Notes: a model not told the origin generated them from the sequence alone. Shown: positions 1 to 13,390, counted from the stretch's first letter. The stretch: DNA of 64,000 bases from Phylloscopus collybita (GCA_027886175.1 JAJNNQ010000129.1:4216001-4280000), one strand, 5' to 3'. Program-made: numbers and translations.

Positions 1-3000
1 GGTGGTTTCATAACCAGGCTATGTCAGTACAATAGCAGTTAATTGCACTTAAAACAGCTTTCTCACCTTTCTGTCCCCACTGTACCCCTATCCTTGCAGC
101 ACCAAAACTTAGAGCAGTGAATGAGAAGCAAAGCTCCTTCTGTCTACCAACATACTCCAGCTGACCTCCAAAGAGGAAGGATGAGAAGCAGTAAACACGA
201 GGTCACACCCCAAAGAGGCCATCATATGAACTAAGGAGAAACCTGAGGTATTGCCAACATGGTAAAGAAAACCATTTTATATTCTCAGCCAGGCAGCCAG
301 GCTGAACTGAGCAGATCTGGTGCATGCTCCAGGGTTATAATTCTCTACAGCTCACAACTGCCAGCACCTTACAGAGGCAAGTCCTGCAGAGCCCTTGGGA
401 TGCTCTGGGCTGGAGCACTTGTCTGGGTTTGCTCTCCAGAAGAGGTGACTTCAGCTTCCCAGCATCTCCCAGCAGCCCCTCCAGCTCCCAGCAAAGGGGG
501 AAAACACCTGCAGGAACAGCAGTAGGAAAGGGCATGGAAATGTGGTGGGCTGAACCTGAGCCTGGGGAGAGGGGAGGAAAAGTGTTTCACTAAGGGATAA
601 ATTGCTTGGCTTTTTTTCTCAATATATGGATCACTAATTAAGTTTGTGTTAGTTGCCAATAAATTAAAGAAAATTCCCCAATTCAAGCCAGCTTTGCCCC
701 TGACAAATATTCTATTTGATGAACTACATGCTTATCCTTATATTAAATTCAGATTATTTTTACAAGAAGTACTCCTGCATGAAAATAATTCCTCTCAATG
801 CCAAGGTGCATTTCCCTCCCTAGCCAAGAAAAAAAGGGTATAATAGAAACCACAGCTGAGAGGTCTGAAGTGCTGACAAATTCCCTCATGCCAGTAAAAT
901 GACAAGAACTGATTCTTATAAACTATTAGCAAGCTCACACTTACAAGAAATGAAGCAATGCTCTACTCAGCACTGTCAGACGTAAGGTGAGAGCCAGAAG
1001 GGTTTCAGTGAGTCAGCCCTACTGTGCCTGCTTCACACAGCAACCAAGCCTCATGTTTCATCTTACCCTGATGGGGTTTGAGAATTCCAGTTTCCGGCTT
1101 TTAGTTACAAAATTGGGGGTTCAGGTGGACTCCCACCTGCTCGATGTGGTATTTCTGATCACCTGTGCCAGGAGCTGAAGGCTTGGCAGTCCTGCGACTG
1201 CTGTGACATGAGCAGAACAGGCTCCAGCCCCCCCACGCTGGACCTTTGTCCCTGGGAAGGGATTCTACAGCCTGCCAGGGAACCTGTCCATGTTCAGCTG
1301 TCCTTGCATGAGAGGCCTCATCTGGGCAGCTATGGCAGAGCTTTTGTCCTCTCAGCACCAAATGGCCATTCCTGCTCAGGATACACTGAGAATGCAGATC
1401 TCCCACTTGAGCCCCTTCTGAAAAATGGGACACCTTTCAGGATGGCTGACAAAAGCCAGGCAAATCAATCCTTCTGGGTATGACATTTAGACACACTCTG
1501 CATATTCTAAGAAATGTCCACTCAGTGGCACCTAATTGCAAAATGATGAGCTTTCCAGTTCAGACAGGTCCATGTGGCTGCTGGACTGCACAATCTGTAG
1601 CTAGGGGCAGGTACATGCACACACAGGAGTGCAAGGAGAGGCAAAGCCAGCGACCACACACACTCTGTTACTCTGACACTTTGCAATCAAGAATTAATTA
1701 AAAGTATCCATGCATGTTTATTAGCTGTTCTCCAGTTTATGATTATTGACATGCCCTCCCTCAGTAAGTAAACTGCAACTCTTAGGGCTTCTGAATTCAA
1801 TTAAAAAGGAAAAAGAAAGAAGAAATATTTTCTAGAGAACTATCAGACATGTTGTTTAACCAACATTCTTTAATCATTGCCTTTGTTTAAAAACAGTGCT
1901 ATAAAATCATTATTAACACAAGTACTGGTGATCTACATTCCACTGGTCCATAAAACTTGATAAACTATCAATAGCTCAACTGCCATCATCATTTTGACTG
2001 CTTTATGATACAGATAAATTGAGTAGGCTGAGCTTTAATTCCAGTTTTATAATAATGCCTCTGGTAAACTTGATCTGGCTTTCAAATCACTGCAGCAATG
2101 CAGATGAAAAAAAACGAAAACATATTTTACTGTGAAAGAGCATAAACAAATAATTTTCATCTACTCACATTCATTTTATTTTTTTTTATGCAGGTACTCT
2201 TTCTGTACCTTTAAATATTTCGCTGATGATCTGCCTGCTAGACACCAGGAGTGAGTAGAAAGTTAGGTCAGAAATCACTGTCTATGAACTTGCATAACTG
2301 ACAGTCTAAGGACTGCCTGCTAAGGATAAATCTATCTTGGTGTACTTTTTATGGGGGGAGCTCTAAGCATCTTTCCTTTCTCTGGTTCTGAAAATTAACA
2401 CCTTTAAACATTCCTCTGAGAAAGGGCCATCATTTCCCAGGGCACAAACACTGGGGAAGGGGAAAGAGGTGGAATAATTCAGGAGCCAGTAAACTCAGCT
2501 GAGCAGTGGCAGGTTGATTCACATACAAAATCCCCAAGTCTTGTCAGCTAATATAAGCTCAGACTCAAACAAAAGCCCAATGCAGTAGCCATGGGAAAGG
2601 GATCTTCACAATGAATAGAGCAGTCATGAAAAGATGTCTCAAGGGGTTTATGAAAAGCACATTGAAGAGAATCACCTTCCTAGCAATGAAGAGCTGAAGA
2701 AGTGAGAGATAATTTGTTCATATTGTCAGTACAGCAGTAGCACTCAAGGATTCCACCCTGCTGAACAAGCAAACACAGGGGACAGAGACTCAGAGCCCCA
2801 AATTTAGGCTCCACACCAAAGAGAAAACAAAAGGGCAAAAGGGAGGACTTGTTACCCTTATTTTAATGCTGGAGAGCTGAGGCATGGAGTATCAGTGCAG
2901 TCCAGAGGTAATGCTTTAACACCACTATAAGCCATTAGAAATTAATAATTTAAGACATTCCAGTCAATAACTCCACACCATCAGGTAAATGTACTCATCA

Positions 3001-4038
3001 TTTGCATTTTCAGATGATCTAAACTGCACCTATATTGATGCAATGTGTCCAACGCTTCCTATTTGTGCAGCTGTTTTTTTTATTAAAACACATTAAAAAA
3101 TAACCAAAACAAAAAACCAAAAAAGCACAGTCTTCTTTCTTTGATTTTAATTAAGAAACTGCAGAGAACATCCCCCTTCAAAAATACCACTCTAACCAGC
3201 AAACGGTAATGTGAGACAACTAAGTAAATGCAATGCCCATAAACTGTCTCTTCTTTATTTTATCATTTAAGGAAGAACAGAGTCTAACTAAAAAAAAAAA
3301 AAAAAAAAAACTGCAGAAAAAAAGGTTTAGTAGAAGATCAGAAGCATATGCTTTTTTCCCTTTTCATCACTGCTTTCCAGCACAGCATTATTAAAGACTT
3401 CATAAATTCAGATTAGAAATTGAACAGGTCATTGAAGGTACTTAAGGTCAATTATTAATAATAACCTAAACTGCTCAATTATTACTGACATTAAAACTTA
3501 AGAAGTAATTTCAAAGTACACCATCAAGTTGCATTGAAAGAAATCAAGATATTACAAGTTTCTTTTTCAAACTTCTGCTGTTTGGCAGAGCAGACTAGAA
3601 ACACAAATCATCATACCAGTCCTCCAGGAAGTCTTTTATTCTAAGGATTTAAAATATTAATACATGACTAAACGAAGTGCATAAAAAGCCTGTCTCCTGT
3701 ATCATTCTGAAGGGGAAAACACAGGAGTTAATTCAGATGTCTATCAGTATTCATTTTCAATCACGTAGCTGCACTGAAAACAATGGAATGGTGGCACAGT
3801 AAAAGCAGAGTCACCCAGCAGGGCAGCTCTTCAGGCCGAGCAGCACCCAACTCCGTTAGCACAATGATCAAAGAGAAATATCTTGATCATGTTAATGATC
3901 CCACTGAGCTGGGAGCAATGCTGCCAACTGACTGGAGCTCAAGGATGGCTGCCTGTGTGAACTGGAGGCAGGGTCCTGTCCCACACCACACACAACAAAC
4001 TGAGAACGTACAGAAACATCTGCCTTCTACTTTGCCTT
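1..4038. other. AT-rich non-coding DNA without recognised genes
   Basis: Open frames here are short, overlap on both strands and show no domain or residue pattern that I recognise. There is no recognisable RNA gene and no clear repeat other than an A homopolymer near 3.3 kb. The stretch is best read as intergenic or intronic DNA. Old, diverged repeats could be present and would be invisible by eye. Confidence 0.6.
3290..3310 (+). repeat. Poly(A) tract, 21 A
   Basis: An uninterrupted run of 21 A. It could be a simple mononucleotide repeat or the tail of an old retroposed sequence. I see no recognisable retroposon body on its 5' side. Confidence 0.9.
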
Positions 4039-4044
4039 CCTCAT

Positions 4045-4336
4045 TGCAGTCACTGCTTGTCATGCTTGGGTTTTCTGAAGTTCTTTCCCAGGGACCAAAA
4101 CTGGTAAACGAGGTCACACTTTGTAAACTCTCTTGTTTTTCACGTTTCTCTCCTAAGGAGGGACTTTGCTTGTTGACCCTTGGTGTGACCAATGGTTCCA
4201 AGGATCCCACCTCTTAGGTGGGCACATTGTAGAAAGGTATAAAAATAGGTTCTGAGAATAAACCTGCCCCTTTTCTTGGAGCATCAGCCTTCTGAAATCA
4301 CGAGTCCGTGTCTTTCCTTCGTGTCCAACAGCAACA
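4045..4336 (+). mobile_element. Solo ERV LTR, family 1, copy 1 (class II-type TSD)
   Basis: A 292-bp element that begins TG and ends CA. It is flanked by a perfect 6-bp direct repeat, cctcat, at 4039-4044 and 4337-4342. A 6-bp TSD is typical of class II (ERVK/beta- or alpharetrovirus-like) integrations. Promoter layout on the plus strand: CCAAT box at 4189-4193, TATAAAAA at 4238-4245 and AATAAA at 4257-4262. The CTTCTGAAATC..GAGTCCGTGTC stretch and the end motif AACAGCAACA recur in the copies at 6444-6745 and 35035-35395. No internal retroviral sequence adjoins it, so it is a solo LTR formed by recombination between the two LTRs of a provirus. The exact family name would need a repeat library. 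Confidence 0.85.
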
Positions 4337-4342
4337 CCTCAT

Positions 4343-6437
4343 GGCTTGTAAAACACACCATACCCCCAGGTTCTGTCAAACCCTGGCTACCAAAACCACA
4401 GAGAATCCCAGTGTCCATAAAATATTCCACTCCTGGGACAGATTCTGCACCCTGCTTTAACCAGCACATCTCACTGCCAGCCTGTCTAAAGCTCTGCTGA
4501 CTGGCATGGCCCCACGGCCTCGGCCCTTAGCTCTCCGTGTTTCAGAAAGGCAATTGTTCTTCTAGGCTGGTTGTGAGTCAGCAAAACCATTTTTAATAGA
4601 AAACCCAGATGACTATTTCCTAACAGATCCAATCATCGTATCAGTGACACCTTCTGGACTTCTTCCTTGACCAAGTCCAACTCTTTAGATCAACTGCCTT
4701 TTCCTCTGGAAATCTTAAAGGTGCCCAGTTCATTTTGTATCTGCCTTTCTTTGCAAACACTGTGAAAACACAATTTCCATCACAAAGTCTTATGAAAGTA
4801 TTGGCTGAAACTCATTACAGTTATTCTAGTACATAGAATACCAGTTTTCTTCAGATTAGTTCTCACACCTTGTTTATGAAAAGGAATTTTTAAAATATCT
4901 CTAACTTTTTATAGGGAGCAGCACATGGTTGGCTTCTCTAAGAAAGTACTAAAAATAAAACCTACTAAAACCTGTTTTCTAAGACAGCAGTGTCACATCA
5001 GTGCTACAAAACAACTTTCACCATGATATTATTCCCAGGAGAAAAGGAGATTTCAACACACTGCTGGACTGTTTTTCTACTACATAATTGCAGACTGTAG
5101 CTTCCATCTCTTTCTATTACAATTTTCCACAGCCACCAACCTACTGTCTGTGGGTGCAAAGACTTGTAGTGCCCTGAAAATCTAGAAAAGAAATTTGAAG
5201 AAGCTGCTATTGACATTTGGAGAAAGAATGATATGTGTTTAACCAGTGTTTCTCCCTCCTCTCCTGGCAACTCTTCATTTTCAGGGTGCTAAAATGGAAC
5301 ATAGATTAGTGGCAAGTAATTTGTTTTCCCTTTTCCTCACAGAATTCTCTAACTGCAATGGCTACTCTTAATAAGCAATTAAAACTTTAATTGTGTACTC
5401 TAAAGACAGTCACATTAAAATGGAATAGAAAATAATGCCTGGTTGCAAATCCTTTGTTTACAGTGCAGCTAATCATCCTGCAGAGCTGGGATAAGAAGGG
5501 TCTGCATATTCTCCTGCAATGAGGAAATAAGTTCAAGAACAAAGGGGACTGAGTACCCCGAGTTCTTGCTGACACAAGGAAGTCTCACTGCAATAGAATA
5601 TTGGTCTGAGAGCAAGAGAATCAGCTCTGAAGAATCCTCCCTCACCCTGTGCCACACTGTCAAACTGCAGACAGATGTGAGCCGACCTGCAAATCCCCGT
5701 GGCCCTCACACAAGAGGAGCTCCGACCGTCAGTCTGATCGAGCTCTGCCCTAGACAGTGCAAGCCTTTGGGGATTTTGCTGTCCGAGCGCGAGATCCATC
5801 TCTGCATGGCCGAGAAGATGGTGTCTTGAGGGGTGTGCCCAAGAGCTCTCACTGCAATCCTGGAAGTCAAACTCCCTGAGACACTCTTTTCATGTGCATT
5901 CCGTGGGCCTGGATGCGTAAATGACTGGCAGACGCTCCATGTAAAAATTATCTCTCATGTGGGAGGAAGAATTCCACAAGTGGAGATTAAAAATATTTCG
6001 TAAGAATGTAAGAGAGTCATTGTACAAGAGCAGGAGGATATTTATTCTAATTTACTTGCTCACAGGACCAGATGCTACAGGTGCAAAAATAATCTTAGTT
6101 CTGGCATTTGGTATCTCTGCAAACATAAACCATTCCCTTGTGCTTGAGCTATAATCATCTTTCATTACATAATCACAACGCTTTTTCCCAAAGAACTCCA
6201 GCCTCAGTTATGGCTCAAAGTGAATGCTGGTCAATTAAGCACCCAGTAGGTATTATTTTGCTTAATTTTTATTGCTCCTATAATGCACACTAACGTGTCA
6301 AAGCACTTATTGCATGCCATTCAACCCTTAGTTTAAAAACAGATTAATTAATGCTTGATAAACTCTTCCACACCTCTCATCCTGAGGCCCTGGTTTTGTC
6401 AGGAAAATGAAGTAAAAAATAATAAACTATATGTGTG
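4343..6437. other. Non-coding DNA; locally CpG-richer patch near 5.68-5.83 kb
   Basis: No gene is recognised. Most of the stretch is AT-rich. About 5680-5830 is an exception, with roughly nine CpG dinucleotides in 140 bp, far denser than the flanks. An 87-codon open frame runs through that patch (5566-5829) but shows no recognisable domain. Confidence 0.5.
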
Positions 6438-6443
6438 AGATGG

Positions 6444-6745
6444 TGTAGCCATGGTTCGTGCTGTGATGTTTGATTTCTCTGAAACTCTTTCCCAGGCACT
6501 GTTCTGTCAACAAGAGACACATTTTCCTAACTGTAACCTATGTTTTGCATTCCTTTCCTTAGGAGAGACTTCTTGATGTCCCTCTGACTTGACCAATGCA
6601 GTTGAAGAAGTTTGTCTTTCTTCCACCCTTTGGGTGGTTCTTTGTAGAACAGTATAAAGGGAAGAAATTCCTGGGTCATAAAGACTGGAGTAATTTCAGC
6701 CTTCTGACCTCGGAGTCCGTGTCGTTGTAATCTTGAACAGCATCA
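6444..6745 (+). mobile_element. Solo ERV LTR, family 1, copy 2
   Basis: A 302-bp element that begins TG (TGTAGCC...) and ends ..AACAGCATCA. It is flanked by a perfect 6-bp TSD, agatgg, at 6438-6443 and 6746-6751. It aligns with the 4045-4336 copy along its length: both carry TTCTTTCCCAGG-like sequence, a CCAAT box (here 6593-6597), a TATA box (TATAAAG, 6653-6659) and the CAGCCTTCTGA..GAGTCCGTGTC block downstream of the TATA. The poly(A) signal is degenerate, CATAAA at 6677-6682. The strand is set by the order CCAAT, TATA, poly(A) signal. It lies about 170 bp from an opposite-strand LTR of a different family. Confidence 0.85.
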
Positions 6746-6917
6746 AGATGGTTTCCCCGGAAATCAGGAAGATTTGCTTTTATTCTTTTGGCTAAATTTC
6801 AGTTTGCTCCTTGCCAGCTGGAGGAGAGAAAGCCTGACCTCTGGTGCCAGAGCTTCTGGCCCTCTTACAATGGTCCTGTTGCACACATCGTGTTCCAACC
6901 CCACCCGCCTTGCTTTG

Positions 6918-7425
6918 TGTTGCTTTCTTCTGCCTCTCCTCCTGCCCGGCCAGCAGGTGCAGGAGAACTGGCACCAAGTCTCTCTGGGTGCAGGAAGGGA
7001 GGTGAGGTACAGGAGCCTCACCAGAGCTTTCAGGGAGGATTCTCTTGGCAGCACACAGGCAGGCAAGGCATGACACGGCTTCCGAGGGTGTTGATTTGAC
7101 AGGGTTTATTTGGGGGTTTATTTGGGGTCCCACACCGGGGGAAGCAGCATGGCTCCCACAGGAGAGAGGGGGAGGGAGAGAGGGGGAAAAAGGGAGAGAG
7201 TAAGAGGGAGAGGGGGTAAGAGCAAGAGGCCTCTACCTCGTGTACCTCAACTTGAGCTTTCCAGCGAGGGGGCAGATCCAAGGCTCGGACCAATGGGACA
7301 CCGAGGGTAGGAGGGGTTGGGTAACAATGAATGGCAACTTAGGGGGTGGTTTACAACAACCCAGTAATGAACCATATGTTTTGGGGGAGAACAGAACAAT
7401 CATTTAGCAAAAATGAATCACCACA
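6918..7425 (-). mobile_element. Solo ERV LTR, minus strand, ERVK-type TSD
   Basis: A 508-bp element flanked by a perfect 6-bp direct repeat, gctttg, at 6912-6917 and 7426-7431. Read on the minus strand it starts TGTGGTGATTC and ends ..GAAAGCAACA, the expected TG...CA ends. Minus-strand signals, in order, are a CCATTGG-type CAAT element (plus 7289-7295), a long pyrimidine tract (plus 7161-7229) and two tandem CCAAATAAACCC poly(A)-signal units (around plus 7102-7127). No internal retroviral sequence adjoins it, so it is a solo LTR. Several short open frames cross it but they are incidental. Confidence 0.85.
7161..7229 (+). repeat. Purine (GA)-rich tract inside the antisense LTR
   Basis: About 70 nt made almost only of G and A on the plus strand, with rare single T or C interruptions. 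It lies in the U3 part of the minus-strand LTR, so it is a pyrimidine tract in the element's own sense strand. Mirror-symmetric purine tracts of this kind can form triplex DNA; here that is inference only. Confidence 0.8.
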
Positions 7426-7431
7426 GCTTTG

Positions 7432-10400
7432 AACCTGCTCTTGTCTCTGTAAGCCCAGTGCTCAGCGACACTCCCCCAGCAGCACCAGAGCTGTGCCAGG
7501 GAATTTATATCACTTGTGTGTGTGAGAACACACCTGCCTCTGGAGAGCAGATGGAGATCCACACCAGGCATAAGGGATTGCTGTATCACATGCACTGGTC
7601 CTGATCCACTAAAATACCATCTCTCAGTGCACGGCAAAACGTCACTTCAAGCCCCTCCTCCTCCTCCCAACCACTTCACTGAAGGTCATTCTCACACAGT
7701 TCAAGCACCACCAAGTTCAGCTCTAAACAAACAAAACCTGCTGCTGGTGAGCATCACGAAATGGAGACTGAAAGAACATAAAAGTCAGTAATTTCCCAGC
7801 AAAGATTCTGTTTCACCACATTTGCAGGTTCTGAAATAAATGCAGTACTCCCATAAAACATAGCTGACACCTTCCCAGGTCTAGCCTTGGGCACCTGCAA
7901 GACAATTCCACATGAGTGTGTCAGTGCTGCTTTCTTCCCTGGCAATCTCCATTATCCCATCAAATTGTGCAGCACCTCTGCACTTTATATGAAAGCAGCT
8001 CCTTCTAGGAAGATATAACAATGTTCTATAAGCAAACACCTGGATGAATGAAAGCAACAAAAAAACCCCACTCATTTAATTTTCACTGCCCTTATGCATT
8101 TCACAAGACTCCTCCCTGCTGTGGTGGTGTCTGTAAGCTCAAGGTAAAAAAAAAAATCCCAATTCTTCCTGAATCTAAGAAATAATGAATGGTTCATGAG
8201 ATTTATGGTAATAGTATTGGTAATTACAGGAGGCTTTATATTACAAAGTCACAGTATTTTTTGCTAGTCACCCACAGTACCTAAAGCACAGAAACAGCCA
8301 AAAGGCTACAGAAGATGCACAGAAGAACTGTCTTTCATTTACTGGCATTATGTCCAACAACTCCATTTTGCTTTCCTCCTCTTTTAAAAAAAGAATAGAT
8401 GAACTAAGAAACATCTGCTGCTCACATGAAGATTGATTCCTGCCTAAATTTGGTGCTTGGTTCATGACTCCGAGATAACGAGATCTTTATTTTGCAGGTC
8501 TTATGCCTTGAGATATTTTGTTCAAACTTAAAACAAGCAAAGAAACGGGGAACCAATTTCAGGTTCAGAGGGATTTCTGTAGGGCAAGCGAGAGCAGTTT
8601 ACTGTTTCAGAGTACAAATCACGTTCACAGTTCAGACTAGTCCATGAGACCTCCAAGTAAGGGAGACCTCCAAGAAAGGAAACACACCCATCTCCAAAGC
8701 CTGCTGCCTGTAATTCCACCTTTACTCCCAGCTGCTGCTGCCAGCTGTGCTGCACATACCTGGGCTAAGGTGACTTTCCACCCCTGAGAAGTGATGTTGG
8801 TGCCTGGTTGATGGCAGGTGGGCATGGAGTGCTGGGGTCCCTTCTCCAGTCAGCAGCCACAGACCCCTGCAGGGAGAGCTTCAAACCTCCTGCTCCAACA
8901 CCCTGTGTGCTTTTGAAGATGTCTTGAATTATCCAACAGAAATGCCCATGTCCCCTGCTAACAAGAAGGGAATTCTAATCAGCAACCTGAAACCTGCACT
9001 GTAATATGTCACAACTAAGTCCACAGTGAGGGCATAAAACAAAAAGGGCTTTGGGATTTGTTGTGTTCCCCCCTGACTGCACTAGGTCTAGAGACAGAGA
9101 AATAACAGGGCACATAAGGAGCAAGGGGAGACAGCTAAGAAAGAAGCTTTCCAGATGGGCTGGGACCATGCTATTTTCAAGAATACCACAACACACAGTT
9201 TGATTGCAAGCACATTAAACCTCTGGCATAGAAGAAAATTAACTGGCGGGAAAGATAACAGGGCAATACCTGTAAATAAACAAAAAAGAAGGGGGTGTTG
9301 AGGCCAGGAAATGTGTTGTGCAGACCAAGAAGAAAAAGCTGCCTTTAGGACAGTTTGTTTAGACTAAAGAGAATAAAAAACAAACCCAGAAGAGATCAAA
9401 GAGAAAAAAAAAATGAAGTTTAGTGAGAGAAAACACAAATATCTAGAAGAGGAAAGGTACAGCAGAGTCAGGCAGCTATTTGGTGAGATCTTACACTTTC
9501 TGTGGATCAAAGGGGGGACTTCAGAGGAGAGAGCTTCTAAGGCAGATTGCAGAGCAGAACAGCACAAATGCCAGAGAATGGAGAACATGGTTACACAGGG
9601 CAGAGAGGGAAAAGGAGCCCTCAAAACGAGGGCTCCAACAAGCACAGGGAATTCTGGATGCAGCAGGGTAGTGCAAAGAGTTGGGAAACTCTTGCTAGTG
9701 CTGATCTTTCTAGATGGTGTTAATTTAGTCTTAAGCAAACATGAGACAACCATGAGCTCTGGGGTGAGACTTAATTTGCTTGTTCTCTTTAAGAAGCAAG
9801 AGATTTCCTGCACTCAGATCTCACTCTACTGATCAAAATTCAAACTGTCTGAAGTATAAACACAGAGGTTCCTCCCCTTGTGCTCCTGAGTGCCTCATTT
9901 TTCTCAGCTATATCCGTTGGTTTAATACAGCTTACTATCTCCACAGTCAAATTTAAATTTAAGAGTAACTTGGAAATTTAAAACTTTTAAAAGTGCAAAT
10001 CCACACTACTAAATGCATTTTCAGCTAGAATAATCAGTCGTCAAAGGGCAAGCAGATAAATTCCACTTCTAAGATCCCTTTCTACTACAACTGTGTAATT
10101 ATTGCTAAGAACTGGGCCAAGCCAGTCCAACGGTGACTTGAAAAGTCATGTTCCACATGTACTTCCTCATTACCTCTTGCCACGTTTTAATTTTCACCTT
10201 ATTGTTGAAACTGTGACATTTTCATAGTTCTAATTTGTAGCCAAAGTCTTACATTCTTTCTACTAGCTCCTGTTCAAATACAGTAATACTCCACACCAGC
10301 CCTCTTCAAATTTGGTTTTCTTACTTTTTAGAGCGATTAGTTATTATGAGATTATTTATTATCCTGGAGTATTCTTTAGAATCACATTACACCAACTGCC

Positions 10401-13390
10401 ACTGTTATTAGCCCTTTACAGCAGTGCTTAAACAAACACCAACGTCTTACTTCCTCAGCATTCAGTTTCAATGAAGACCTCCAACTGATTATTTTTTTTA
10501 AATAACATGATATAGCAATTGATAAGACTACAGAAGTGTTTACATTTTTCTCCCGTTCAAGACATTTGCAGCCTTCTGCACTAAAATGGATTAAAGCCCA
10601 ATAAACTCACAACTGAAGACTTCAGACTGCAAGATATACGTATATTTTTGGATTATTATTGAGCAAATGATTTTTGAGTACAACCCAGTAGAAGCACACT
10701 CTAGGTGCAATTCAGGCTGGAAACAACTTGTAATTGCCAGCATGATCCTCTTACACTGCTTTTTTTAGACTAACCGTGCTTTGCTAAGATGTGCAAGTAT
10801 AGAAACCCATGTTTAGATAATAATGAAGTGAGAAGGAAAACTGCAGATCATTAAGCCAAGGTAATGTAGGAATTTCTGTACAATGCCCCTGGAAGTGTGG
10901 TACTCTTCTGCTCTTGAGCTGCAGAGAGCAAGAGGCAATGGGGATTTGCTGCAGGAGGGCAGAGCCACCCTGCTTTGTGTGCAGTCTGAGTTGGTGGTGC
11001 CTTGTGGCTGTCAGGATGACCAGAGCCCCACTTTGAAGACCCTGTAGGTACCTGGAGCAGGAGCCAGCCCTGTCCAAGCCCTTACAGCCCTCAGGCTGAA
11101 ATGTATGGAAATGTGAAATGTATGTGAGGCAAACAAAGTACATGAAGTGAACTGTCCAGTGCCACATGCCAATCTCTCCCAAAGCACACAAGGCCCTTGC
11201 TGCTACTTTGTTCCCATTCCTGTGACTCCTATTCAGTGGTTCACTGAAAAAGTGTGGATTTGACCTCCCCTGAAGTCACTGGCAAGTCCACCAATACAAA
11301 CCATTCTTCATGCCCACCTGTCTTCAGCATTCTGTCTTGTGGGAAATCTGTGGTTACAGACCCTCCCCTGCTGAATCATCATTAAATGAAAAGATCATAA
11401 TATCCCTCTTGTTATAAACTAAGCAAACTCATCTACTGTACATGTGATCTTTTCTCTTCCAAATCATGTATTTCCTGATCTCTTAGTATTTCTTGGTGAT
11501 TCAATTTAAAACTATGGGAATTACAGTTTAATGGAAGAAGCTGCTCTATCCATAAATGATACAGCCAAAGCCATGAGGAAAGAGTCCCTTTGTCCACCAC
11601 AGTCTCTTTACAGCTAAATTTCCAGAGGACAAATCTCACTATACAACATTAATTGTTCTTGTTTCACAAGAAACATCATCTACACTGAATTGCAAAGACC
11701 AGTGAAATAATATCGTTACAGCTTTGTTATAGAATAAAAGAAACTAAATTGTTACGTGAGTTTCTCATCCCCCTTTGGCAAACTTGTTGATGCCCCTTGT
11801 CCATTTTCCTTTGCTCAGCTCAAACATTAAGCAGTGGATGCCCCCAGTAGGGAATGCACTTGTACAATTACTGACAGGACATTTGCCCTGGTCTGTGCTT
11901 TGGCACAACTGCTGCCATCTTTGTCAGCTGTTCAAGAACTATCTGTTGTCTCTGAGAGCCTCCTATATCCTCTTGTCTCTGATTCCAACATTTTGAAAAA
12001 TCTTTCTTATTTTCCATGACCACAGCTGTTATCAGTAAGGGCAGTTACTTCTGATTTATCTGCCCTTTTTTTTCTCAGCATTTCTATCTAACATCAGCTG
12101 TCACCCCAGAAGCTTACCATGTGTCTGAGGGATTTGCAGAGAAAATACAACCCTTCTTATTTTTCATTACTTCAGAAGAACTACGAACTTCCAAATTCTT
12201 TTCACGGTAATTAAACTAATCTCACCCTACAACAGCCTAGATAATGTTCCAGTAGAATTGAATGTGGCATTGCACACAGACATAATTTTAAAAGTAATGA
12301 AGAGTCAAAGACTAGCTTTGTTTCTTTTGAACAGTAACATCAGCAGCCTGCCATAGAACTCCTGTGCCACCTGTATTGGGAGCTGCTAATAAGGGTTTGG
12401 TGAAATGCGTGGTACTCAGTCAGGACAATGCATGCTATCATCACACAGCCTCACAGCAACAACAGCCACTGCTTCAAACAGAGCAGTTGTTTATGTGGGG
12501 AAGAATTTAATGGATCTAGTTCATAACTCTGAAGCTAAAATTGCATATGGCTTTGCATTATTAGACCAAAAGGCAATAATATGAAAGTGCAATCCAGAAT
12601 ACGCAACAGCAGAGCAAATGTACAATGTGAAACTAACAGCCATAGCTTGCAGCAAGTTAAAACCAGAAGCATCTGTCAAAAGCCATATAAAGTAGGATTC
12701 AGATGGCAACCAAGGAAATAAATCAACAGAATGCTAAAAAGAAAATTAAGCAAAGAAGCCTCAGAAAGAGCTCTGCAAGAGACCATTTACAAAGCACGAG
12801 TCAGATGAAAGCTGTTGGAAGTAGGAATAACTGTAATAGAAGCAAAAACATCCAGCTTTTTCCTCCTTTGGATTCCAATTTATACAGCCCTCCATTACTG
12901 GCTTTATTTTAATTTAGTGGTAACAGAAAAGCTGATGATTAACCTAAGGAGAGCACAAAACCCTCTGTCTTAAAAAAAGTTCTCCTCTATTCCTTGTAGC
13001 ATAAATAGCTTCCAGCTGTAAAGACTGCACAAAAGGTCAGCTGAACATGGCAGAAGCACAGAGAAGTACTTGAAAAACAGCTGCTGGAGGAGTACTTGTT
13101 CTAGGATGCTCCTTAGGTGGAGGTTGAAAATTCAATGGGGAGATGCAACAATAAACAGGTTACACAGAATAAAGCAGCAATTTTAATTGCTCTCTGCAGA
13201 AGAGGAGTAGTGCTCTGCAAGCAGGACAAAGACAGAAAGGCTGTAAGGGAGAATTTCTCTAATGCCTTGAGGGAATAATCATAATTTCATCTACCAAGCC
13301 TTTTGAACAAAAGTCAGTTCTGAAGAGAGAAAGATTTAATGGAGCAGGTCAGTTTGAAGCAGTGACCCAGCAGAATATTTTCCCTAACAA
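7432..13390. other. AT-rich non-coding DNA without recognised genes
   Basis: About 6 kb with no recognised gene. The longest frames (9364-9813 on the minus strand and 9413-9832 on the plus strand) overlap each other on opposite strands and show no domain, so I read both as chance. A short 17-bp tandem duplication (GAGACCTCCAAG core) lies near 8646-8679. The last few hundred bases before 13390 could be untraceable ERV sequence but show no motif. Confidence 0.55.

Noticed and set aside
9364..9832. Overlapping 149- and 139-codon frames on opposite strands
   Set aside because: No domain, codon bias or splice context. Mutual overlap on both strands points to a stop-poor stretch by chance.
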